Below are positions 1 to 8,006 of a stretch of DNA of 19,711 nt, in pieces. Positions within the stretch are counted from its first letter, which is position 1; each line of letters opens with the position of its first letter. Both the position numbers and the translations under genes were made by a program. The DNA lies in NCBI GenBank assembly GCA_934394665.1, contig CAKRRS010000050.1:1-19711 (forward strand), read 5' to 3'. Source of the DNA: an uncultured Acetatifactor sp. GTDB taxonomy: Bacteria > Bacillota > Clostridia > Lachnospirales > Lachnospiraceae. A model generated the notes under the pieces. The model was not told the DNA's origin. It saw only the letters and a list, made by a program, of their open reading frames with translations, and made no database searches.

Positions 1-66
1 GCGAGGGTACTTTCCTCGCTTACGTGCCGCTGCGCTCTGTTTCCGAACGCAAGTGATGTCAGCGTT
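1..66. other. Stem-loops at the left window edge, no gene seen
   Basis: Positions 1-6 (GCGAGG) pair perfectly with 14-19 (CCTCGC) around a 7-base loop. AACGC at 46-50 pairs with GCGTT at 62-66. The DNA between them (about 20-45) is GC-rich compared with the AT-rich gaps elsewhere. No convincing reading frame lies in 1-136. The first hairpin may be the tip of a longer palindrome whose left arm lies outside the window; this is inference. It could also serve as a transcription end for the HAD gene that stops at 137, but no T-tract follows. Confidence 0.4.
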
Positions 67-136
67 TCTTATATGCAGCCGGGGCTACGGCAGGCTAGCC
101 AGTATGTTAGCCAACGATTATTCACTAACTTTCAAT

Positions 137-742
137 TTAGCAGTCTACGCCCAGCCCACGGAGTGCTTCCTCCGCCTGTTCTTTTGTCTGGAAGTGAATT
201 CCATGAATTCCCTGCGCTTCTGCTGCCTGAACATTTTTCAGCGTATCATCAAGGAAGACACTTTCCTCGGCTTTTAAACCATATCTGCTTAACAACAGCT
301 GATAAATCTCCGGTTCAGGTTTGATCAGGTGCTCCTTGTAAGACAGGATACCGCCTTCCATCTCGGGGAGAAAATTCAATGCTTCTGCGCATTCCACTTC
401 TGCCTTACGAGAGAAATTAGACAGGTAATACACATGATATCCTTTTGCCTTGAGTTCTTTCAGCCAGGGAATCGCATATGCTCTGGGAGTGACGATTCCG
501 TGGATATTGTCAAAAGCGCGATTCAGTTCCTGCTCCAGTTCCGGTGCATCTTTGATAAACGCATCCAGGATCTGCCTGTCTGTCCAAGTGCCGCGGTCAT
601 ACTCATTCCATAACGGATTCATCACAGATGCCTTGGCAATACGCGCTATCATATCAGCATCAAATCCCTTGTCTGCCAGGAATCCTTCCCAGCGATAATC
701 TGTCAGAACATTTCCTATGTCAAAAATAATATTACGTATCAC
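137..742 (-). CDS. HAD-superfamily phosphatase, YihX-like (subfamily IA)
   Basis: A 201-residue haloacid-dehalogenase-type hydrolase, probably a cytosolic sugar-phosphate or nucleotide phosphatase. Motif I is FDIGNV with nucleophile Asp8; the usual second Asp is Gly10, as in the DLGNV form of the glucose-1-phosphatase YihX group. Motif II is the Ser in LSNFS (Ser108), motif III the Lys of IKPEP (Lys141), and motif IV is FLDD (Asp165, Asp166). The alpha-helical cap lies at roughly 15-85. The start codon is GTG (740-742), preceded by AGAAGG about six bases upstream. The gene follows the LysR regulator on the same strand after 151 bases. I see no clear promoter in that gap, so it may be cotranscribed with the regulator. 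The substrate cannot be told from sequence. Confidence 0.88.
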   Translation of the reverse strand: MIRNIIFDIGNVLTDYRWEGFLADKGFDADMIARIAKASVMNPLWNEYDRGTWTDRQILDAFIKDAPELEQELNRAFDNIHGIVTPRAYAIPWLKELKAKGYHVYYLSNFSRKAEVECAEALNFLPEMEGGILSYKEHLIKPEPEIYQLLLSRYGLKAEESVFLDDTLKNVQAAEAQGIHGIHFQTKEQAEEALRGLGVDC

Positions 743-782
743 TTTCTACCTTCTCCTTATTCTCAATCTTGTGTCCAACGAT

Positions 783-832
783 GACGCTTTCTAAAAATGA
801 ACCGCGAAACCATACACACCGAAAGCCGCGTC
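783..832 (-). other. Bulged inverted repeat between LysR and HAD genes
   Basis: GACGC at 783-787 and TTTC at 788-791 pair with GAAA at 821-824 and GCGTC at 828-832, leaving a three-base bulge and a loop of about 29 bases. No T-tract follows on the minus strand, so it is not a standard terminator. It could be a processed leader structure or chance. Nothing else is recognisable in the 743-893 gap. Confidence 0.25.
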
Positions 833-893
833 AGGATTCTTTCATGTGTTATCAAGAAAACAGGCAGCTTTACATTTTTGCGCCTTTCCCCTC

Positions 894-1799
894 TTATGGC
901 TTCACCTCTCCGGCATCCAGTTCCATGATTTCTAAAAGCTTTCCTGCTGCCGCCGTCAGCGGCATTTTCGTATTTTTCACGACGCAGAACTGCCTCTTAG
1001 GTATCATTTTATTGAATCTGAGTTCAAAAAGCAAGCCTGACTCCACATAATCTCTGGCAAAATCACGCATCACGCATCCGACGCCCAGGTTTCTCCTGAC
1101 GAACTGCACGATCATATCACTGGTGGCAAGTTCAAACTCCGGCTGCACATAGACACCGTTTCCTGCCAGAAATTCATCCATATAGCTTCTGCTGCTGGTA
1201 TTTTTCTCCAGAAAAATAAGCGGCAGACTTTCCAGTTCCTGAAAATCCAAGGTTTTATTTTTATAACTGAAAAAACGTCTTCCGGCCACAAAAACATCCT
1301 CGATCTCCCGCACCGGTATCATCCGGATATCCGGCCGTTCCGGAAAAGGTGTGCTGACGATTCCGAAGTCGATTCTTCCTTCTCTCAGATAATTCAACGT
1401 CTCCGGTGTCGGAGCATTGGTAACGATCACCTTGATCCCCGGATATTTTTCATGGAATTTTTCCAGATAGGGAAGCAGATAGAACTGCAATGTCATATCG
1501 CTGGCACCGATACGGACTTCTCCCAGCTCCATATTCTGCATCTGATGAACCTTTTTCACACCAAGTTCTATCTGTTCATAGCCTTTTGACACATAAGAAT
1601 ACAGCAGTTCACCCTCGCCGGTCAGCCGTACACCCTTGGCTGCCCTGTGAAACAACGCCACATCCAGTGTATTCTCCAGCTGCTTGATTGCCTGACTGAC
1701 AGCCGGCTGTGAGATAGATAATTCTCCCGCTGCTTTTGTCACACTACCGCATTTTGCCACATAGTAAAATACTTTATACGCTTCCAGGTTATTGATCAT
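894..1799 (-). CDS. LysR-family transcriptional regulator
   Basis: A 301-residue regulator. Residues 1-60 form the LysR winged helix-turn-helix (MINNLEAYKVFYYVAK, then SVTKAAGELSISQPAVSQ). From about residue 90 follows the periplasmic-binding-protein-like effector domain (GEVRIGASD, RIDFGIV). The start is ATG at 1797-1799, preceded by a G-rich site (GGGGGGAC) about six bases upstream. An open frame continues up to 1901, but the added residues are not LysR-like and would run through a terminator hairpin. LysR proteins often control a divergent gene; here no divergent neighbour exists, so the target is unclear. Candidates are its own transcript, the downstream HAD gene, or a distant locus. The strong hairpin only 28 bases before the start codon suggests that expression depends on readthrough. 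Confidence 0.93.
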   Translation of the reverse strand: MINNLEAYKVFYYVAKCGSVTKAAGELSISQPAVSQAIKQLENTLDVALFHRAAKGVRLTGEGELLYSYVSKGYEQIELGVKKVHQMQNMELGEVRIGASDMTLQFYLLPYLEKFHEKYPGIKVIVTNAPTPETLNYLREGRIDFGIVSTPFPERPDIRMIPVREIEDVFVAGRRFFSYKNKTLDFQELESLPLIFLEKNTSSRSYMDEFLAGNGVYVQPEFELATSDMIVQFVRRNLGVGCVMRDFARDYVESGLLFELRFNKMIPKRQFCVVKNTKMPLTAAAGKLLEIMELDAGEVKP

Positions 1800-1827
1800 G
1801 AAAGTCCCCCCGCTGCTCGCATAAACC

Positions 1828-1871
1828 AAAAAGAGCATGGCTGATCTTGCGCCAGCACCATGCCCTTTTTT
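1828..1871 (-). terminator. Rho-independent terminator after purA
   Basis: On the minus strand GGGCATGG (1865-1858) pairs with CCATGCTC (1840-1833) with one G-U pair, followed by TTTTT at 1832-1828. The other side is also flanked by T's when read on the plus strand (1866-1870), so it may work in both directions. It lies 56 bases after the purA stop and only 28 bases before the LysR start codon, which leaves no room for a LysR promoter between the two. Confidence 0.85.
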
Positions 1872-1927
1872 GCATTCTGTCTGTTTCTGTTCCGTCGACA
1901 CGATTCTGTGTCAGTCACCCCAAAATC

Positions 1928-3220
1928 CTATTTCTTCAGAGGACTCTCACGATAGATAATATCTTCTCTTCCGGGGCCGTTGCTGACCATGGTAATGGGG
2001 AAGCCGATCTGCTCCTCAATGAACTCCACATACTTTCTGCAGTTCTCAGGCAATTCATCAAAGTTCCGGATACCGCGGATATCGCATTTCCATCCGGGCA
2101 GCTTCTGAAGCACCGGTTTTGCCTTCTCCAGCTTGTAAGTAACCGGGAAGTCTGTGGTTACTTCACCATCGATCTCATAACCTACGCATACAGGAATCTC
2201 ATCCAGATATCCCAGTGCATCCAGTACGGTAAATGCAACATCGGTAGCGCCCTGCAGACGGCAGCCGTACTTTGTTGCCACGCAGTCAAACCAACCCATA
2301 CGTCTGGGACGTCCGGTCGTTGCACCGAACTCACCGCCATCACCGCCGCGGCGACGTAACTCATCAGCCTCATCACCGAAGATCTCGGATACGAAAGCAC
2401 CTGCTCCTACGGAAGAAGAATATGCCTTACTTACAGTAACGATCTGCTTGATCTCATAAGGAGGGATACCTGCACCGATGGCGCCGTAAGCTGCCAGGGT
2501 GGAGGAAGAAGTTACCATAGGATAGATTCCGTGATCCGGATCCTTCATGGTTCCCAACTGTCCCTCTAACAGAACAGTCTTGCCTTCCTTCATTGCTTTA
2601 TCCAGAAATGCGGATACATCACATACGAAAGGTGCGATCATATCACGATACTCATGTAATGTATTTAACAGCTCTGCGGGGTCGATCAGGGGCTTATGAT
2701 ACAGATGCTCCAGAATGACATTCTTCATCTCGCTGACACGCTGTACCTTCTCCTGTAACAGTTCGTCATCGAACAGTTCACTTACCTGGAAACCGATCTT
2801 CGCATACTTATCAGAATAAAAAGGTGCAATACCGGACTTGGTGGAACCGAAGGACTTACCGCCCAGTCTCTCCTCTTCATACTGATCAAATAAAATATGA
2901 TAAGGCATTACCATCTGTGCACGGTCAGATACCAGAATCTTAGGCATCGGAACATTTCTGTCTGTGATGGATTTGATTTCCTTCATCAGAATCGGAATAT
3001 TTAATGCCACACCGTTACCGATCACACTGGTAGTATGATTGTAAAATACGCCGGAAGGAAGGGTGTGCAGAGCAAATTTACCATAATTGTTCACGATGGT
3101 ATGTCCTGCATTTGCACCGCCCTGAAAACGTACAATAATGTCCGCTTTCTCTGCCAGCATATCCGTGATCTTTCCTTTTCCTTCGTCGCCCCAGTTGGCT
3201 CCTACTACTGCCTTTACCAT
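1928..3220 (-). CDS. purA: Adenylosuccinate synthetase
   Basis: A 430-residue cytosolic enzyme joining IMP and aspartate with GTP to give adenylosuccinate, the first step of the AMP branch. The N-terminal GANWGDEGKGK loop carries the catalytic Asp12, and NAGHT carries His40, both conserved in the family. KSGIAPFYSDK and GATTGRPRRMGWFD (IMP and active-site segments) are present, and length matches the usual 425-430. The start is ATG 3218-3220 because a perfect GGAGG lies at 3226-3230 with a five-base spacer. An upstream in-frame ATG at 3232 overlaps that site and is rejected. The gene has its own long leader and a terminator downstream, so it is probably a single-gene unit, apart from readthrough into the LysR gene. 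Confidence 0.97.
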   Translation of the reverse strand: MVKAVVGANWGDEGKGKITDMLAEKADIIVRFQGGANAGHTIVNNYGKFALHTLPSGVFYNHTTSVIGNGVALNIPILMKEIKSITDRNVPMPKILVSDRAQMVMPYHILFDQYEEERLGGKSFGSTKSGIAPFYSDKYAKIGFQVSELFDDELLQEKVQRVSEMKNVILEHLYHKPLIDPAELLNTLHEYRDMIAPFVCDVSAFLDKAMKEGKTVLLEGQLGTMKDPDHGIYPMVTSSSTLAAYGAIGAGIPPYEIKQIVTVSKAYSSSVGAGAFVSEIFGDEADELRRRGGDGGEFGATTGRPRRMGWFDCVATKYGCRLQGATDVAFTVLDALGYLDEIPVCVGYEIDGEVTTDFPVTYKLEKAKPVLQKLPGWKCDIRGIRNFDELPENCRKYVEFIEEQIGFPITMVSNGPGREDIIYRESPLKK

Positions 3221-3225
3221 TTTTT

Positions 3226-3256
3226 CCTCCATTCTTTATCACATGTTTGGTGATAA
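3226..3256 (-). promoter_or_regulatory. purA ribosome binding site with adjacent hairpin
   Basis: GGAGG at 3230-3226 is the ribosome binding site. Directly upstream, TTATCAC (minus 3256-3250) pairs perfectly with GTGATAA (3242-3236) around a seven-base loop, ending five bases before the Shine-Dalgarno. On DNA it could be an operator; on mRNA it could set access to the ribosome binding site. Confidence 0.5.
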
Positions 3257-3287
3257 ATCAAATTGCATCATCTGACTTTGTAAGTTC

Positions 3288-3326
3288 CGGGCAGTTCCAG
3301 GTGCTTTTGTTGCCTTACACCGCCCG
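3288..3326 (-). promoter_or_regulatory. Stem-loop in purA leader
   Basis: CGGGC (minus 3326-3322) pairs with GCCCG (3292-3288), and inside it GGTG (3321-3318) pairs with CACC (3303-3300), with a seven-base bulge on one side. No known riboswitch consensus was recognised, and no T-tract follows, so this is not an obvious attenuator. Confidence 0.35.
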
Positions 3327-3344
3327 TTTCTCACAACAGTAATT

Positions 3345-3373
3345 AGTATACAACACTTTGTGATATAAGTAAA
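3345..3373 (-). promoter_or_regulatory. Probable purA promoter
   Basis: In an AT-rich block, TATACT (3350-3345) is a good -10 hexamer. The best -35 at 17 bases is TTTACT (3373-3368), a weak match, with TTGATT lying slightly farther upstream (3378-3373). A start near 3338 would give a leader of about 118 bases. Confidence 0.45.
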
Positions 3374-3453
3374 ATCAATATTTATTATATTTTATATAAT
3401 GAATTTTAATACCACACATATTTCAACATTTCACACGTGATCTCGCTTGTCCA

Positions 3454-4860
3454 TTACTCTCTGCCGTCCCAGCAGTAAGTGCACAGCTTCTCCCTGCCGA
3501 TTCCCACGGATTCGATCATATCGTCCAGTCTCTGGAACTGCAGCGTAGTGAAATTCAGCTGTTTGCAGATGCGGCCCACCATTTCTTCGTATTCCGGGGT
3601 ATCCGGATCCACGTAATTCTTCAGATCGATCTCTCTGCCTTCCTGCTCGATCTCTTTGATCACACGACGGGTGATCAGATCCATTTCCGACGATGATCTG
3701 GAGAAATTCAGATACTTACATCCGTATAACAGCGGCGGACAAGCCGGGCGGATATGTACTTCCTTCGCACCGCTCTGATATAAAAATTCCGTAGTCTCCC
3801 GAAGCTGTGTACCGCGGACGATGGAATCATCGATCAACAGCAGGCTCTGATCCTGGATCAGGTCATGCACCGGGATCAGCTTCATCTTCGCGATCAGATT
3901 TCTCTGGGTCTGAATGGTAGGCATAAAAGATCTCGGCCAGGTCGGCGTATACTTGATGAACGGACGGGAAAAAGGAATTCCCGAACGGTTCGCATATCCT
4001 ACTGCATGTGCGGTACCGGAATCCGGCACGCCTGCCACAATATCAGGCTTTACATTGTCGCGCTCCGCAAGCTTTGCGCCGCACTGATAACGCATTTTCT
4101 CTACACTGATTCCTTCATAGGAAGAAGAAGGATAACCGTAATATACCCATAAAAAGGTACAGATCTTCATATCTTTGCCGGGCTGTACCAGTGTTCTGAC
4201 CCCTTCCGGTGTCACCACGGCGATCTCACCGGGTCCCAATTCTCTCACCGGCTGATATCCCAGATTCAGGTAGGCAAAACTCTCAAAGGACACACAGTAA
4301 GCACCTTCTTTTTTCCCCACTGCCACCGGGGTACGTCCCATCTTGTCTCTGGCTGCATAGATTCCCTTCGGTGTCATGATCAATAACGTCAGGGAACCGT
4401 CAACGATCTCCTGGGCATACTGAATGCCCTCCACCAGGTTATCCTTCTGGTTCACGATTGCCGCCACAAGCTCCGTGGCATTGATATCTCCGCCGCTCAT
4501 CTCCAGGAAATGGGAATGTCCCTTTGCAAACAGGTCTTTGATAATGGCATCCGTGTTGTTGATCTTACCGACCGTAGTAATAGCATAAGTTCCGTGATGA
4601 GAACGTACCATCAGCGGCTGCGGCTCAAAATCAGAAATACATCCGATACCGAGATTGCCGCGCATCTCATTTACGTCCTTGTCAAATTTGGTACGGAACG
4701 GTGCATTCTCAATATTGTGAATGGCACGGTTGTATCCTTCCTCTTTGCTGTAGACTGCCATACCGGCGCGTCTGGTTCCCAGATGGGAATGATAATCTGT
4801 TCCGAAGAACAGGTCAAACACACAATCCTCTTTTGCTGCGACTCCAAAAAATCCACCCAT
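3454..4860 (-). CDS. PurF-like phosphoribosyltransferase lacking the glutaminase nucleophile
   Basis: A 468-residue paralogue of glutamine PRPP amidotransferase. It begins MGGFFGVA, so the N-terminal Cys nucleophile of PurF is replaced by Gly and there is no propeptide. By-eye alignment to the canonical PurF at 6555-8006 shows that HVRYSTAG has become GCISDFEP (Arg lost), HNG has become TVG (Asn lost) and DSEV has become ATEL (Asp lost). The PRPP loop LLIDDSIVRGTQ (341-352) and the flexible-loop segment (about 303-330) are intact. Four cysteines (234, 381, 460, 463) match the four Fe-S ligand positions of the Bacillus-type PurF. The start ATG follows AGGAG with seven bases between. It lies between the purB terminator and purA, and has its own probable promoter. 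It may use free ammonia, act on another substrate, or be regulatory; function is unproven. Confidence 0.85.
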   Translation of the reverse strand: MGGFFGVAAKEDCVFDLFFGTDYHSHLGTRRAGMAVYSKEEGYNRAIHNIENAPFRTKFDKDVNEMRGNLGIGCISDFEPQPLMVRSHHGTYAITTVGKINNTDAIIKDLFAKGHSHFLEMSGGDINATELVAAIVNQKDNLVEGIQYAQEIVDGSLTLLIMTPKGIYAARDKMGRTPVAVGKKEGAYCVSFESFAYLNLGYQPVRELGPGEIAVVTPEGVRTLVQPGKDMKICTFLWVYYGYPSSSYEGISVEKMRYQCGAKLAERDNVKPDIVAGVPDSGTAHAVGYANRSGIPFSRPFIKYTPTWPRSFMPTIQTQRNLIAKMKLIPVHDLIQDQSLLLIDDSIVRGTQLRETTEFLYQSGAKEVHIRPACPPLLYGCKYLNFSRSSSEMDLITRRVIKEIEQEGREIDLKNYVDPDTPEYEEMVGRICKQLNFTTLQFQRLDDMIESVGIGREKLCTYCWDGRE

Positions 4861-4881
4861 AGTTGTCTCCTGCTTTTCTCT

Positions 4882-4910
4882 TTTATTTGTAACTGCTCAA
4901 AACCTTGCAA
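4882..4910 (-). promoter_or_regulatory. Possible promoter of the PurF paralogue
   Basis: TTGCAA (4910-4905) and AATAAA (4887-4882) are separated by 17 bases, each matching four of six consensus positions. It sits just past the purB terminator and would give a very short leader before the ribosome binding site. Confidence 0.4.
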
Positions 4911-4925
4911 ATCTCAGCGCACACG

Positions 4926-4983
4926 TGTAAAAACCGTCATCGGCTATTTGTGGTCTGCAAACGGTCAAATGACGGTTTTTTAT
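4926..4983 (-). terminator. Terminator after purB
   Basis: A ten-base perfect stem: AAACCGTCAT on the minus strand (4978-4969) pairs with ATGACGGTTT (4940-4931), followed by further T's to 4929. The plus-strand reading also ends in a T run (4976-4981), so it is probably bidirectional. It closes the purC-purF-purB unit and separates it from the PurF paralogue. Confidence 0.88.
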
Positions 4984-4997
4984 GCTATGGTTGCTAT

Positions 4998-6455
4998 TTA
5001 TACATTGATCTCCGCTTTGACGCCCAGCAGATCTTTGTTTGCCTCCAGGATCGGGTTGATCACATTCTTCAGGAAAGCTTCCACCTGTTCCTTAGAACGT
5101 CCGATATACTTGGAAGGATCCATAGATGCCTTCAGTTCCTCCAGACCCATAGGGAAGGCAGGATCTGCAGCAATCAGCTCTAACAGATTGTTCTCTTTGC
5201 CTTCCACCTTCACATTGCGTCCGGCTTCCATGGAAAGCTCGCGGATACGCTCATGCAGTTCCTGACGGTTGCCGCCCAGTTTCACGGCATCCATCATGAT
5301 ATTCTCGGTAGCCATGAACGGCAGTTCGCTCATCATATGTTTCTCAATGACCTTAGGGTACACTACCAGACCGTCTACCACATTCAGGCACAGATCCAGA
5401 ATACCGTCGATAGCTAAGAAGCCTTCGGGAATGGACAGTCTCTTATTTGCAGAGTCGTCCAGAGTTCTCTCGAACCACTGGGTAGCGGAAGTGATCGCGG
5501 GATTCAGTGCATCCACCATCACATAACGGGACAGGGAAGCAATACGCTCACTTCTCATGGGATTGCGCTTGTATGCCATAGCGGAGGAACCGATCTGATT
5601 CTTTTCAAAAGGCTCTTCCACTTCTTTCAGATGCTGCAGCAGACGGATATCATTGCTCATCTTATGTGCGGATGCTGCAATGCCTGCCAGTACATTTGCC
5701 ACACGGGTATCTACTTTACGGGAATAGGTCTGTCCGGATACAGGATAGCATTCCTGGAAGCCCATCTTTGCTGCGATCATGGGATCGATTTTGTCAATGG
5801 TCTCCTGATCCCCGTTGAACAGTTCCAGGAAAGAAGCCTGGGTGCCGGTAGTTCCCTTGGAGCCTAACAGCTTCATGGTGCCCAGTACATGATCCAGATC
5901 CTCCAGATCCAGAGAGAACTCCTGTAACCATAAGGTTGCTCTCTTACCTACGGTCGTAGGCTGTGCGGGCTGGAAATGAGTAAATGCCAGGGTCGGCTGT
6001 GCCTTATATTTATCCGCGAAATCAGCCAGTTCCTTCATGGCATTGATCAGCTTTTTACGAACCAGCTTCAGTGCCTCTGTCATCACGATAATATCGGTAT
6101 TGTCTCCCACATAGCAGGAAGTTGCACCCAGATGGATAATGCCGGCTGCCTTGGGGCACTGCTGTCCGTATGCATAGACATGGCTCATAACATCATGACG
6201 CACCAGCTTCTCACGCTCTTTTGCCACATCGTAATTGATGTCCTCGGCATGGGCCTTCAGTTCTTCGATCTGCTCATCTGTGATAACGGGCTTGCCGTTC
6301 TGGGACAGTCCCAGCTCTTTTTCCGTCTCTGCCAGTGCGATCCACAGTTTTCTCCAGGTGCGGAACTTCATGTCCGGAGAAAAAATATACTGCATCTCTT
6401 TACTTGCATAGCGCTCGGATAACGGGCTCTGATATCTGTCTGTACCTGTACTCAT
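4998..6455 (-). CDS. purB: Adenylosuccinate lyase, long (eukaryote-like) type
   Basis: A 485-residue fumarase/aspartase-family lyase that releases fumarate from SAICAR and from adenylosuccinate, so it serves both IMP synthesis and the AMP branch. The mobile signature loop GSSAMAYKRNPMRSER (289-304) holds the catalytic Ser. RHDVMSH (His88) and FTHFQPAQ (His160) are the other active-site histidines. GTTGTQASF and QWFERTLDDSANKR are also present. The length and sequence run closely parallel to human ADSL (484 residues, as I recall it) rather than the roughly 430-residue Bacillus PurB. In the signature loop the usual Pro is Ala (SSAMA instead of SSAMP). The start ATG follows AGGAG with eight bases between. 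It lies 99 bases after purF on the same strand and is probably cotranscribed with it. Confidence 0.97.
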   Translation of the reverse strand: MSTGTDRYQSPLSERYASKEMQYIFSPDMKFRTWRKLWIALAETEKELGLSQNGKPVITDEQIEELKAHAEDINYDVAKEREKLVRHDVMSHVYAYGQQCPKAAGIIHLGATSCYVGDNTDIIVMTEALKLVRKKLINAMKELADFADKYKAQPTLAFTHFQPAQPTTVGKRATLWLQEFSLDLEDLDHVLGTMKLLGSKGTTGTQASFLELFNGDQETIDKIDPMIAAKMGFQECYPVSGQTYSRKVDTRVANVLAGIAASAHKMSNDIRLLQHLKEVEEPFEKNQIGSSAMAYKRNPMRSERIASLSRYVMVDALNPAITSATQWFERTLDDSANKRLSIPEGFLAIDGILDLCLNVVDGLVVYPKVIEKHMMSELPFMATENIMMDAVKLGGNRQELHERIRELSMEAGRNVKVEGKENNLLELIAADPAFPMGLEELKASMDPSKYIGRSKEQVEAFLKNVINPILEANKDLLGVKAEINV

Positions 6456-6500
6456 TTGTCTTACTCCTCTTAATCATTATTAAAATTATCATAACTTTTT

Positions 6501-6549
6501 CAGAACCACATTCTCAAAAAAGCTCTTCCAGAACTTATGGGTGGCTCTG
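6501..6549 (-). other. Inverted repeat between purF and purB
   Basis: CAGAGCCAC (minus 6549-6541) pairs with GTGGTTCTG (6509-6501), nine pairs with one G-U, around a 31-base loop. The same left arm can instead pair with a nearer GTTCTG (6533-6528). No terminal T-tract follows, so it is not a classical terminator; it may affect mRNA stability or relative purB expression. Confidence 0.35.
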
Positions 6550-6554
6550 AATCG

Positions 6555-8006
6555 TTATTTGTCAAATTCCCCACGGATATCTTCTCTGGGCGGCTCCATC
6601 GGATATTTTCCGGTAAAGCATCCCTTGCAGATACCGAGATTACCGCCGACCAGTTCTTCCAGTCGTTCGATCTTCAGATAGTCCAGGCTGTCCGTGCCGA
6701 TCAGGTCACTGATCTCCCGGATGGAACGGTTATATGCGATCAGCTGGTCTCTCGCCGGCACATCCGTGCCGAAATAACACGGCCACAGGAAAGGCGGCGA
6801 GCTGACTCTCATATGTACTTCTTTGGCCCCGGCCTCTCTGAGCATCTTCACGATACGGTCGGAAGTCGTACCGCGGACAATGGAGTCATCGATCATGATG
6901 ACGCGTTTGCCTTCCACTGCTTCCCGGATGGGGTTCAGTTTGACCTGTACGCTACTCTCTCTGCTCTTCTGTTTCGGTTTGATGAAAGTCCTGCCCACAT
7001 AGGCATTTTTCACAAACCCCATACCATACGGAATTCCGGACTGCATGGAATATCCCATGGCAGCGCAGTTGCCGGACTCCGGTACGCCGATGACCAGATC
7101 TGCATCCACCGGTGAATCCATAGCCAGGAACTTGCCTGCCAGAATACGGGAATCATACACACTGACTCCGTCAATAAAGCTGTCGGGTCTGGCAAAATAA
7201 ATATACTCAAAAATGCATCTTGCGGTATCTGCCGGTTTCAACACATGGGTTGTGTCGGACTCGATTCCCTTTTCCGGAGAGATGGTCACGATCTCGCCGG
7301 GCAATACATCCCTGACGAACTCGGCACCTACCGTATCCAGGGCGCAGGTCTCACTGGAAAGGAAATACGCATTGTCTCTCTTACCGATACAAAGCGGTTT
7401 AAATCCGTAGGGATCTCTCGCACCGATCAGCTTACGGGGAGACATTACCACCAGGGAATACGCTCCCTTGATCTTCGTCATGGCTCTGCCGACAGCTTCC
7501 TCTACCGATTTGGAATTCAATCGCTCTCTGGCGATATGATACGCAATAACCTCCGAATCGATGGTCGTCTGGAAGATAGCTCCGGTATACTCCAGTTCTC
7601 TGCGAAGCTCCGGTGCATTGATCAGATTACCGTTATGTGCCAGTCCCAAGGTACCTTTTACATAATTCAATACCAAAGGCTGTGCATTTTCTCTGGTAGA
7701 TCCGCCTGCCGTGGAATAGCGGACATGTCCCACACCGATATCACCTTTTAACTTTTCCAGGTGTTCCGGTGTGAACGCCTCATTGACCAGTCCCATATCT
7801 TTACTGCTTAAGACCTTGCCCTTGGGACCGTTCGTTTCGCTGACGGCAATACCGCAGCTCTCCTGTCCTCTGTGCTGCAATGCCAGAAGACCGTAATAAA
7901 TGGTAGATGCAACGTCATGTCCGTCGAAATCATACACGCCGAAGACACCGCACTCTTCTTTTAATTTATCATTATTTTCTGTCTGGATATAAATGTTGTC
8001 TGTCAC
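6555..8006 (-). CDS. purF: Amidophosphoribosyltransferase (glutamine PRPP amidotransferase)
   Basis: A 483-residue enzyme catalysing the first committed purine step, PRPP plus glutamine to phosphoribosylamine. The class II glutaminase nucleophile is Cys19 in EECGVFG, exposed after removal of an 18-residue propeptide. HVRYSTAG (Arg96), HNGNL (Asn125-Gly126) and Asp150 complete the glutaminase site. The PRPP loop is MIDDSIVRGTT (371-381). Cys264, Cys410 and the CKGC pair 460/463 match the four ligands of the 4Fe-4S cluster in the Bacillus enzyme. The start chosen is GTG at 8004-8006, giving MTDN, typical of relatives. The reading frame stays open to a TTG at 8036; the ribosome binding signal (AGGAAAGG) is about eleven bases from the GTG, so the start is less sure than the gene. 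The 148-base gap to purC shows no clear promoter or terminator. Confidence 0.96.
   Translation of the reverse strand: MTDNIYIQTENNDKLKEECGVFGVYDFDGHDVASTIYYGLLALQHRGQESCGIAVSETNGPKGKVLSSKDMGLVNEAFTPEHLEKLKGDIGVGHVRYSTAGGSTRENAQPLVLNYVKGTLGLAHNGNLINAPELRRELEYTGAIFQTTIDSEVIAYHIARERLNSKSVEEAVGRAMTKIKGAYSLVVMSPRKLIGARDPYGFKPLCIGKRDNAYFLSSETCALDTVGAEFVRDVLPGEIVTISPEKGIESDTTHVLKPADTARCIFEYIYFARPDSFIDGVSVYDSRILAGKFLAMDSPVDADLVIGVPESGNCAAMGYSMQSGIPYGMGFVKNAYVGRTFIKPKQKSRESSVQVKLNPIREAVEGKRVIMIDDSIVRGTTSDRIVKMLREAGAKEVHMRVSSPPFLWPCYFGTDVPARDQLIAYNRSIREISDLIGTDSLDYLKIERLEELVGGNLGICKGCFTGKYPMEPPREDIRGEFDK

Noticed and set aside
1800..1901. N-terminal extension of the LysR gene
   Set aside because: The added residues are not LysR-like, include the purA terminator, and a good ribosome binding site precedes the ATG at 1799.
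4510..5265. Plus-strand open frame spanning the purB terminator
   Set aside because: It crosses a strong terminator hairpin and lies opposite two conserved genes; no domain is recognisable.
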